From assembly GCF_031877795.1 (NCBI RefSeq), contig NC_133938.1, positions 18,274,920 through 18,338,919 on the forward strand: a stretch of 64,000 bases of DNA, given 5' to 3'. The notes under the pieces are model-generated. The model searched no databases. It worked only from the letters and a program-made list of their open reading frames with translations, and was not told the DNA's origin. Position numbers and translations under genes: made by a program. Below are positions 12,869 to 22,189 of this stretch, piece by piece; the stretch's first letter is position 1, and each line of letters starts with the position of its first letter. The stretch comes from Strix aluco. Its lineage: Eukaryota; Chordata; Aves; Strigiformes; Strigidae.

Positions 12869-13528
12869 GTCTAGGAAAGAATTTGCTTTTTGAAAAACTT
12901 CCATGTTTAGTGAAGAAAATATCAAGTGAGCCAGTCATGTTACTTGTTAAGTAGGTTGATGCCAGTCTTCTCTTTGTGTTGACTTCCAATTAAGTATTTA
13001 GGTGAAAATGTTTCACACAGTATTTCCTTTCTCCAGTTTAAAAATTTAAAAATGTTGAATAGCATGTTTTTCTGTCTTTGAATCTCTGGAGCAAAACCGA
13101 GGTCTGTTGCATCAGTGAGAAGTCAACTGAGTTACTTGAGGAATTACTTGCTCTGATGTTTTTAAGTGGGGAAAACATAGGTGCTTAAGTAATACATATT
13201 TAAAGATTTAAAAATATAAAAAGATAGTTCTTATAAGAATGTAGGGGTTTTCTCTGTAAAAACATACAATCACAATTGCTACTCATAATTCCACTTAACG
13301 ACTTGCCTTTACTTGCAGATAAAATTGGTTTATTGTTTTAGTTAAGAAAAAGAATACTAACTTTGACTTAAAAGTGAAAAGAGTTCTGAAATATTTTTGC
13401 AGAAATCTTAATGCTTTGTATTGAGTGGAACTTGTAGCAGGCATGACTTGGACCTTGAACATCAGTCTGCAGCCAAACGGACTTCCTTGTGATTTGTAGC
13501 AATGCATTATATGAAAAAATCTCCTGTA

Positions 13529-13590
13529 AATGAGAGAGAGTGAAGACTCTCTCTAACACTAATGAGAGAGAGAAGACTCTCTCTAACACG
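13529..13590. repeat. Tandem duplication of a self-complementary GA/CT unit
   Basis: Unit 1 (13529-13560, 32 bp) and unit 2 (13561-13590, 30 bp) differ by a 2-base deletion and the final base. Each unit is itself an inverted repeat. In unit 1, AGAGAGAGT (13533-13541) pairs with ACTCTCTCT (13546-13554) around GAAG. In unit 2, AGAGAGAG (13565-13572) pairs with CTCTCTCT (13577-13584) around AAGA. Two hairpins would therefore form side by side. The arms are homopurine/homopyrimidine, prone to slippage and alternative pairing. Confidence 0.8.
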
Positions 13591-13599
13591 ATCAGTGCA

Positions 13600-16500
13600 A
13601 TTCTGATATTTTTGTAAGGCTACAGTGTGGTTTTAGTGCAGTCTTGCAATATCTGCATATCAACAGAGGTTGATCAGTCAGATCTGTTTAAGTAAAAAAT
13701 GCTGAAAAGTATCTCTACCTTGGTGAAAAACACAGGTGCTTGTGCTTCCCCTGTGAGAGATTAGAGGATGCAGCAGGAACAGTGGCCGGTGAAGCCCTGG
13801 AGGGCTACCTTTGCTAGCTAGTAGGGGTTGTAAGGATAACACATATACAGACTGCTTTTGTCACCCAAACTCTGCAGTATGGGCACGTTTTCCTACCACT
13901 GGAGAATTCATGAGCTTCTGTAGCCTTTGATACAGATGCATACGGTAACTTGTTGCCAATTTTGTGCAATTAGGGCATACAAAATGGTTTCCCTGTTAGG
14001 AATGTTGCATGTGCTACGACACTAATTAGGGGTTTCTCTCCTTTACATGCATGCCTGTCTGCCATTAATATTAATGGAAATTTTGCCCAAGCACAAGGGA
14101 AGACAAGACCCATGTAACTGTGACTTAAACTTTTGTCTTGGAAATTCCCTGTATAGTTGCTCTTGGAACCTGCTGGCTTGCAGTTCAGTAAGCCTATCTG
14201 GTGAAAGTGGTAGTGTGTAGATGATACAGTTACCTTTTTAAGGGGGTATTTTTATGAACTGTTCTATGTTTTTTCCCCTCTGGGTCTCTGTGGTTTGTCC
14301 CTGTGCTTACATTACAAGCTCTTCCAGCTATTAAAAAAGCCACATTTTATGCATATTTAATCAGGTTTTTTCCCCAATAATGAAGCTTATATTATAAATT
14401 TTTAAAAAAACCTTCAGTGGCTTCAGTGGTTATACACTTACTCCATGTTCTTGTAAGGACCGATCTCCTAATAGATAAAATGAAAGAAATGAGGCTGTTA
14501 GTATTTTCAGAGGAGACATACAGGCTATGGGGTTTTAAAACTCTACTGAAATTTTGGTGTTAATGCAGATTAAGGCAAAACCACTGCAGGCATGCAGTGC
14601 TTTGTGAAGGCACGCTAGCAAGCCAACTCCAAGGAATGAAAACAAAGGAGGTCAGAGAGTGTTGGGCCTCCATCTCACTGCCAGGTGATTACAGGGCTGA
14701 GCAGAGTAAAGCAGCAAGGCAGAGGGTGGTGCAAAGCCATTCTTAGGAAGAGACAGCTTCTCCAGAAAATGGGAAAGCACTTAGACAGTAGTTTCTTCTG
14801 TGCAAAAGTAACTCAAAATGGTCATTAAGGTACTGATTAATAGGATAAGTGCTGTAGGCTGGGACAAGATTAGTCTCTGTCTCTTTGCAAAGACCACCAA
14901 CAAAGACATGACATGTATGTCAAGGACAGCAGATGAGGATGATTTACAGCTTGTGCTTTCATCTCATGAACCTACAATAAAGAAGATATTTTTTGAACAA
15001 TCCATGGTTCTTGTTGCCCATACATTCCAACAGCTAGAGCTGATTGTGACAGATTTACTTTTAGGTGCAGACATGCTGAACTCTTTGTTTGAACTTAGAT
15101 TTGGGGGTACTTGAGCAAACTTTTCAGTGCTCTAAATGGGTGAGGCTATGAGTGAATTATTCCAAGTTCACAAGTCCTTTTCCTGCACAGCTGATCTAGA
15201 GGAGCTGAGAGGAGGAGAACAATATAAGCTAAAAAGCAGGGTTGAAATTAAATGAAAATCCACAGGGCTGTGGACGTCAATAGAAGACCTAAGACATGAG
15301 TGCTGTTGTGTCTTTGTTCAGGGGAAAGAGTCTGTGCCTTTATGCAAGTTTATCTATGTGAATTACTTTCCCGACTGAGCAAATCATGGGCTGAAGTATC
15401 TAAAGAGGTACACATTTTTGATTGTATCAACAAAAACATTTCAAATTCTGGGTAGTAAATCCCCCCAAATTTCTGACATAAAGATCAAGCACAACTGTGC
15501 CGGCAGCTGGCTCTACCTGGAAGACAAGATACACTGCAACAAAATAACAGTAGAAATAATTGCCTCTGCTTCTCAGAGGAAGGGTTTAAAATTATTAACA
15601 TCAAGATATTCTCTGAAATTTCTCAGTGCTTCATTAATTCTTGAGGCTGTGAAGGCTGAAAAAGGAAAGAACATCTGCATTAAATGAGAGTTTGTATAAA
15701 TTACCCTCTAAAATGCACCTAAAAATGTAGTTGAAGGCATAGATCCCAAGGCCAGTTTGCTTTCCTCTTAATTTCTCTTCAATTATCTTGTCTCAGACTT
15801 GTACAAAATTTAATTGGACCCATAAATGTCCCTCATCAATATATTGAGGGGGGGGGGGGGAAACACAGGACACACAACAAACAACAAAAAGGGTGTGGGG
15901 GAGGTGTGTGTGGATACATATATAGCTGAGAGAGACAGAGGGGAGTGTATGTGTTGTGGAACTCAAGAAAGCAGAAGACAGGCTAGTGGTGGTGTCCCAG
16001 AAATGTCATCAGAAGTGGACACAGATGTGAGATACTGAGGGGGGAGGTTTATAATGTGATTAAATGGCTTGAGCAGCTTCTCATCACAAATCTCATGACC
16101 ACAAATCTTAACTGTGGATTGACATATTATCGTTACTTTGTTCTTGTAAATGATTCATGGAAGTGAGTCAGTTGTGGCCTTATACCTTTGGCACAAAAAC
16201 TCTGGTCAACTTGTGTCCCAGTGTCAAAGAAGAGATCAAAGTATTTACATTTGCTCATTTGCCCCAAAGAAATGGTAGTTTTCAGATGTGATTTTCCTAC
16301 AGTGATGTTTCTCATGAAGCTCTTACTGAACTGGGTATCATAAAACTTCACTCCGCCATAGGTTAAGAGATGACTGAAGCTGCAAGAAGGTTGAGTGTCT
16401 TGCCTCAGCCATCCCCAGGGAGAGCTTCACAAACAGGAGTCTGTTTCCTAACACTGATGGTAGCAGTGCCAAGAAGGCAGGATAGGTCCTTGTCCTGTTC

Positions 16501-17015
16501 CAAACAGTAGTGAAAGTTCATTGTCTGCTTCAGGCATTCATTTGAGAAGATAAAAGCTTGATTCTGCATGCCTTTGTTCCTTGCATTTACACTGACATGA
16601 AGCAGGCTACAAAATGGTGTGAAAAGCTTTTTCCTCAGTTTTACTGTACTGACTTAAAGAAGATTCAGGGCAGTACAGAACCAGGGATGCTGTGTGTGTT
16701 CCCTCTACAAAAACTGGCCCTTGTTCATCTTTTTTTTTTCCCCCACTACAGTGACTGTGTCTGCACAGTTGATGCAGGGATGATGGCAGTGCAGTGAGTG
16801 CAACTGCAGTGAAGATGAGGTGCCACTGCATTTCAGTGTGAATTGGAAAAGCCCACGAGGATCCTGGATTGCTCTTGGTTTGCTCATGGAGTCATGTGCT
16901 ACAGTTAAAGTGTGGGGTTTTTTCAGTTGGCGATAATCTTGGTTTTGTTTTGGGAGTGTTTTTGCTAACAATTGCTCTTTCCAGACAAGGAGCAGAGCAC
17001 TTAGCAGGAAGAGAA
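13600..17015. other. Unique non-coding sequence with one well-contexted small ORF
   Basis: No gene is recognised. An ATG-initiated frame of 98 codons lies at 14818-15114 on the plus strand, with A at -3 and G at +4 around the ATG, a favourable initiation context. Its peptide is rich in Leu and Asp but shows no signal peptide or domain I know, and ORFs this size are expected by chance in 64 kb. A GT-rich patch with several GTGTG runs lies at about 15890-15920. Confidence 0.5.
15848..15860. repeat. G13 homopolymer
   Basis: An uninterrupted run of 13 G, followed by an A/C-rich stretch of AACAA and ACACA repeats and then a G/T-rich stretch. Long G runs are uncommon in otherwise AT-leaning DNA. 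They are mutable and can form G-quadruplex-like structures. Confidence 0.75.
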
Positions 17016-17024
17016 GATGCAGGG

Positions 17025-17080
17025 TTGGGGATACAAGGAAGCAAGTCACTTAATCCTGGTGTGAGTTTCTGAACAAATGC
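17025..17080 (-). mobile_element. Possible MIR-type SINE fragment, antisense
   Basis: The plus strand reads GCAAGTCACTTAATCC, then GTGTGAGTTTC, then ATG. This resembles the reverse complement of the conserved 3' part of MIR elements, roughly GCAAGTCACTTAACCT followed by GTGCCTCAGTTTCC. An upstream ACAAGGAA could correspond to the MIR ACCTTGGG segment. Only about 50 bases align and the match is by memory, so this remains tentative. Confidence 0.25.
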
Positions 17081-17648
17081 TATAGAGAAGGTAAATTGAG
17101 CTCAACAAAACATTAGATTAAACTCATTAGTAATTAAAAACAACAACAGCTGCAGTCTAAAGAAAAATGCTGGAGATCTGTAAAGCTTTGCCATTAAAAT
17201 GTATAGACACTGACCCTCTTTAAATTCATAGAGAATGCTCTTTACTTAGCTATAAAGGTTTAATGTAACTTAGCAGATCTGAGTTACTTCAGGAGAGCTT
17301 TAATGCTTGGCAGGTCTCTACATTTTATTTATGATATCAAAGCTGCAACTCAGATTTTTACTCAGTGGAAGACATGAAAGAGATTCAGAAGTCATCCAAA
17401 TCATCTTGTAATTAATGTTACCATGCACGCCCAAGACATTAAAATGTTAACAGTGTTAGAATCGTGTGCTTTGGAATACAGAGTGAGGGCTTTATTAGAG
17501 AGAAATACACTGCAGATGTCATCCACCCTAATTGAGGACATTGGGTTGCCTGCTGCTTGTTCTTATCAGTGGTTCAGATTTTTTTTTTAATTAATTCATT
17601 TTCCTTACTGCTAGAATCTGCTCTCATTATTAGTCTATCTTGTCACTC

Positions 17649-17656
17649 ATTTGCAT
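17649..17656 (+). promoter_or_regulatory. Octamer motif ATTTGCAT
   Basis: A perfect POU-family octamer inside the sequence TCATTTGCATTTCA, within the AT-rich block. An isolated eight-base match is weak evidence alone; its location among other homeodomain-type sites is the reason for listing it. Confidence 0.25.
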
Positions 17657-18618
17657 TTCAAGTGCTGGGACTGTGGGGTACCAGCTAGCTGCCTTAGAAG
17701 AACACTTCAAGGGGTTACTCTATCAAATAGCAGCACAGTATCACAGTGAATTTGACATCTGGGTTATCTTATTCCCAGATGCTCCATGGTGTCATTAGCA
17801 GGATTAATCTTAGCTTTAATTTCATAATGATTCTTATTCTAATATATGTGAATGAACACAAAGTCTCTTGACTCATTATCACCAATTTACCCAAGATATG
17901 TAATCAGGCTCTTACATTCACCAACATTTATTTTTGCTAATACATCTAAAATTGTAGATTAAGCAAATACAGTTAGTTCCAGCTGAGTGAATGCCTAGTG
18001 AGGTAGCAATGTAGTATTTATGTTTTAATTAAAGTATATTAATGGTAGTGTCTTTTAAATACATACTGACCAAAATCTTTCTTCTGGAAACAACACATTT
18101 ATCATTCAAGTGATATCAACTTGTAAATTTAATCACAGCACCTTTCTCTCACTGTTTATTATTTGCAACCATTTAGAAATTACTCAAGTTCTCATAGTAT
18201 AATTTTAATCTTTAAAGATCAGGGCAGAACATTTTATCCTTAAGAAGAACCCTTTGACTTCCCAAAGCAAACAGAATTTAATTTTTTAAGTTAAATTAAA
18301 AATTAAACCCAAATACATTTTATACTGAAACTTTTGATTTTAGTTCCTGTTCTAGCTTGAACTGTAATATAGAATGCAGTTTATTTTTACACATAAGCAA
18401 ACACACAAGATTCACCTCCACATCATACAGAGTTTCAAATCCTATTGCATTTTTAAATTGCAAGGAGAAAGCAAAATGTGAAATTCCTATGCACTTTTTT
18501 ACAGTGTTAGACTAGGTTTTTCATTTACCAGCTGTTGTAGCACAGCAGTAAGTAGTGGTTCATTATTGATGGATAAAATGTTCAAACATTTAAAGAAATG
18601 AAAGTCAGCTTTGAATTT

Positions 18619-18634
18619 TTAATTAATTAATTAA
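18619..18634. repeat. TTAA tandem palindrome with overlapping TAAT sites
   Basis: TTAATTAATTAATTAA is a perfect 16-bp palindrome built of the 4-base unit TTAA. It presents overlapping TAATTA homeodomain sites on both strands. It is flanked by T-rich sequence on the left and AAAAGTACTGC on the right. It may be a simple microsatellite or part of an enhancer. Confidence 0.6.
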
Positions 18635-19251
18635 AAGTACTGCAAATGCCAGCTTGTTAATTGCTTTGCACCTGCAAGCCAACACAGGTTTTATGCACTC
18701 TTTCTTTGAATATTAATTTTTTTTGCATGTCTTCATAATGCTTGGAAAGTCTCCCCTGCAAACATATTAGTAAAGAGTAAATATTGAATCTAAGACAAAA
18801 CTCATGGCTTCATCTTTCACTGTACACAGAATAGGATTTAAAGGAGGATTTAGATTTCCAAGGCTTCTAATTAAGTAGTGATAATCAGGCTTTCTGCTGA
18901 GGGTCACTTCCTGGGAGTAATTTGAGTTATTAAAATGCATGTTTTTATTTGTTCTGCTTTGCGAGCTAAAACTGATCCCTTTTAATATAGCAGCAAATAT
19001 GCAAATTGGTGTTTCATTATATTATGCAATTTATGGCAATCTTCTCTAATTTACTGAAAGGGCAAGAGCCTGACCTTGTCATTCAACTTTTTTTTTCCTG
19101 GTAAGCTAAACTAATTATGTGGATCTTCTTATGAAACTCTGAAAGTATGCAGCACGGTAAAAAATGTGACAAATTTACCTTGATTATTCATCAAGATGGC
19201 CTTCGATTTTCCTTGAATCCTCCTGCAGGGTGATGGATAATTTAAACTTAC

Positions 19252-19331
19252 ATATGGGAGCCAATTTGTTTCAAGGTTTGAAAATGGCTTCCTTTTTTTC
19301 ACAGAAATCCTGGAAAGAGCATCTGAAATCA
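19252..19331 (-). other. Candidate 80-bp minus-strand exon
   Basis: On the minus strand TTATTATTTCAG precedes the segment and GTAAGTTT follows it. One frame is open across the segment, from Ile-Ser-Asp-Ala-Leu-Ser through a basic Lys-Lys-Arg-Lys patch to Trp-Leu-Pro-Tyr. There is a second possible acceptor CAG eight bases inside. The peptide is not recognisable, and the segment lies at the edge of the AT-rich block, where a T-rich acceptor tract is easily found by chance. Confidence 0.15.
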
Positions 19332-19339
19332 CTGAAATA

Positions 19340-21300
19340 ATAAATGTCAGGATTTGAGCTATGGACTAAAAAAAGTTCATTAAAAATACTTGCATGATGT
19401 ATTATGAATTGATATCATGATTTTTCTTTGTGCTATCCTTCAATACAAGTTTTCAGCCAGGTTCTTATTAGTGATATGATCTTCTGCATTTTCACTTTTC
19501 TTTTAATAACTTTTCTTTTTAAATTTAACAAACTATTCTTTAAGCTCCTTTTTGCCTCCTCCACCAGGAAGTGTAAAGGAGGTTCTCGTCTCTCAAAGCC
19601 AGGAAAGCATGGCTTAATCTTCAAAGACTCTCAGGGAGGTTCTACGATCGCTGCTTTTTCAGTAAATACACCTTCCTTGCTACCCTGCAGGCTGATCCAG
19701 CCCTCTCAGTCCCAACAGTATTCTTTGGACTCTTTCTTCTGGTCCCTAACAACCCAAAGTTATGGGCTTATTTTGCCATGTTTTCTACTTTGGCTGATGA
19801 GACTGATTTGAGTGATGTGACTGGATCAGGAGGGATGCAGGAACAACATCATAAATATTAAAATCTTGAAAGTATCTGAGTTGGAGCAGTCTTAAGAGAA
19901 CAGCTGGTCAATAACCCTGAACTGAGGCAGGAATGGGAATACTTGACTTGTTCCTAACAGGTGTTTATCCTATTTGTTCTTAAAAAAATCTTCGGTGAAG
20001 GAGATTTCACATCTCTAATGTACACTCTTTATTTCCTAAACTTACTTTTTTTTTTTTTTCTTTTCTACATTGCAAATCTGGCAGATTCCTTCCTTCAGAT
20101 TCTGCAAAGACCAACTGACCACCTTATGCTGGAAGAAAATACCCAGAACACAGAAGTAGAAAGTTGTTCTCCACCAGGGTTTAATCTATGAAGTTGAACA
20201 CAATTTCCCCTTGACCACGATGACTACTACAGCATCGCAGTCATCACTTCCACTGATGCAACCTCTCCTGCTCATATTTAAACACCATATGTATTTGTAA
20301 TGCAGATGAATCCTTAATACCGTGTATCAGCTAGAAAACACAGGTTGTAATACTGTGTTTGAACACTAATCTCTTGGCTGTGGCTTGGACTGTAAGTTAA
20401 AGCAGTAATGTTCATTGCTATCAGTAGTTAAAGGTTGCTCTTTCTTTGTAGCAATAATCTAGCTTCTGTAGGCAAATTGTTCTAGGTTATGCCATGCAGT
20501 CTGCATGATGGTCAATGAAATTAGTCATGGCATTAAAACCAGATTCATCCTTTACTTTGCAGAGTGAGGAGCATCAGTGTATACACAGCCTATTTTAATT
20601 ATAGCTTTGGCTTCTCTAGGTCTTGTGAATTTAGATCTCCCTTTATTTAAGGGTACCCTAGAAGTTCAAGCATGTTTGTTTGCATTGGAGGGCAATACTC
20701 AAATTGTGACGCTGATTTTTTTTTTTACCAAAGTAAACATAAGCTATGAAGCAATGTTTTCATGGGGTTTTTTGTCTCTTGGATATGAGGACAAACAATT
20801 GGCACCTTCTGATGAGATGGTGTATTTTGGTGATATCAAATCTGACTAGAGAGATGGAAATCCTTTATACTGAACAATAAATTAATCTGTTAATTACTTA
20901 ATTCCCAGGCACATAAGAGTCCTGCAAGGGTTGGCAGAGCAACTCAGTAACTCTCAGGTTCAGGCTTTTTAGTACCATTATCTTATAATTGCTGATTGGC
21001 ACAGGGTTCTGCTCGCTGTTCCCAAGGGGGGTCAGCAGTATGTGTGTCTGAGTGGCGAGGATTCCTAGGCAGCAATTTATGCAGTGGTTTTGATAGATAG
21101 AAAAAGGCAGTAAGAGTTTATTAGCAGAGTATCATTGTTGGGGGGGAGGAGGGGGGCTGAGGCATATGAATTCCCTTGCCGACAAATGAAAAGAATAACA
21201 CTGGAATAAGAAGAGTGGCAATTCAGAGACAATAATTTACTTTAGAAAGAAGGTGGAAATATTTGCTCATGTTTGGCAGGTTTCTTATTTTGCTCTTTTT
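19340..21300. other. Unique non-coding sequence
   Basis: No gene is recognised. A run of 14 T lies at 20046-20059. A G-rich patch with runs of 7, 2 and 6 G lies at 21140-21156. Open frames here, such as 19428-19811, are T-rich and give hydrophobic Phe/Leu-rich peptides typical of translated AT-rich DNA. Confidence 0.6.
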
Positions 21301-22134
21301 TTGCTAGTGACTGTGTCAGGAGAAAGGCGAATATCACTAGCTAGAGGAGAAAATCGGCAGTGTATTTAAATGTTTCATTGTAATGTCCCTTCCTAAGTGA
21401 ATCCCCATTTAATGTTTAAAGGGCTAAAAATGCTAAGTATGCATCAATAAAACAACATAGTTTTAACTTCTAATTAAGTTTTAACTTTGAATACACACAG
21501 ATGTCAAAGCCACTACTCTAATTAGTGTCTTTTCTTGTTATTTAGCAATTAGCTAACTTATTTGTAATGAATAACGAAGAGACTGGAAAAAAAAATGCAA
21601 CCTACTGCCAGTTGAAATCTTCTTGCTGCCCCTTTGTCATACTTTTCAAAAAAATAATTTATGCATTTATTTTAGTTTAATCTTGTTCCCCCAGTTCATT
21701 AGGATGCTCCTAGATGTTACAGAGTATAATGTTCTGAATGCTCAGTACTCCCAGGCATGTTAAATCAGGTTAGTATAGAACTTGTCTCTGGGTAACCTGT
21801 ATTAAGAAATTCAGGTTTATATTAAAACTGAACTGTCTATTGCCAAGGGCTTTTATAATTGTGAAACAGTCTGTTTCCCTGTTTGTATTACTCTTTCTCC
21901 CCCTGAACTTATTTATTTTAATAATAGTTTGGAAGCTACAAAAGTACTGGCAGAATTCATATTAATATGTTGTTATTAAAAAAGACCTTTAATTGCAGGC
22001 AGTTAACACAAAATCTGTTGGCAATGTCTAGAACAGAATGATAGCATTTAATCATTTTTATCATTATAGTGATGTTGTTTGCAATGTTATTGCTAGGGAG
22101 TTGTCGTGTATTTTTTATGATAAATTCTTAATTT
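21300..22134. promoter_or_regulatory. Second AT-rich enhancer-like block
   Basis: The same character as 17.1-19.1 kb: no simple repeats, low GC and several homeodomain-type sites. Examples are CTAATTAGTG near 21518, CTAATTAAG near 21471 and GCAATTAGCTAAC near 21545. A tract TTTAATTGCAGG lies near 21988. The block ends directly against the dispersed repeat at 22135. Deep conservation is a guess. Confidence 0.3.
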
Positions 22135-22189
22135 AAGGGTTTATAACTTAACCGTAAAAATATGCTCCAGGCTGAAACATGACATACAA
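22135..22189 (+). repeat. Ancient dispersed repeat, copy B
   Basis: This is the partner of 3784-3838, about 18.35 kb away in the same orientation and aligned without gaps. Most differences replace G or C in copy A by A or T here, consistent with older or faster decay of CpG and GC sites. No similarity continues convincingly past the aligned segment. The copy adjoins an AT-rich enhancer-like block, so co-option as regulatory DNA is conceivable but unproven. Confidence 0.65.

Larger units (their letters stand above)
17100..19120. promoter_or_regulatory. AT-rich block resembling conserved non-coding elements
   Basis: Two kilobases that are visibly more AT-rich than the flanks and almost free of repeats or GC patches. 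They contain many homeodomain-type TAAT cores. Examples are near 17129 (GTAATTAA), 17589 (AATTAATT), 18023 (TTTAATTAA), 18866 (CTAATTAAG) and 19108 (CTAATTATG). There is also an E-box CAGCTG at 17147-17152 and an octamer at 17649. Such blocks in gene deserts often serve as developmental enhancers and are deeply conserved. Conservation cannot be measured from one sequence, and AT-rich DNA yields TAAT by chance, so this is inference. Confidence 0.35.
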
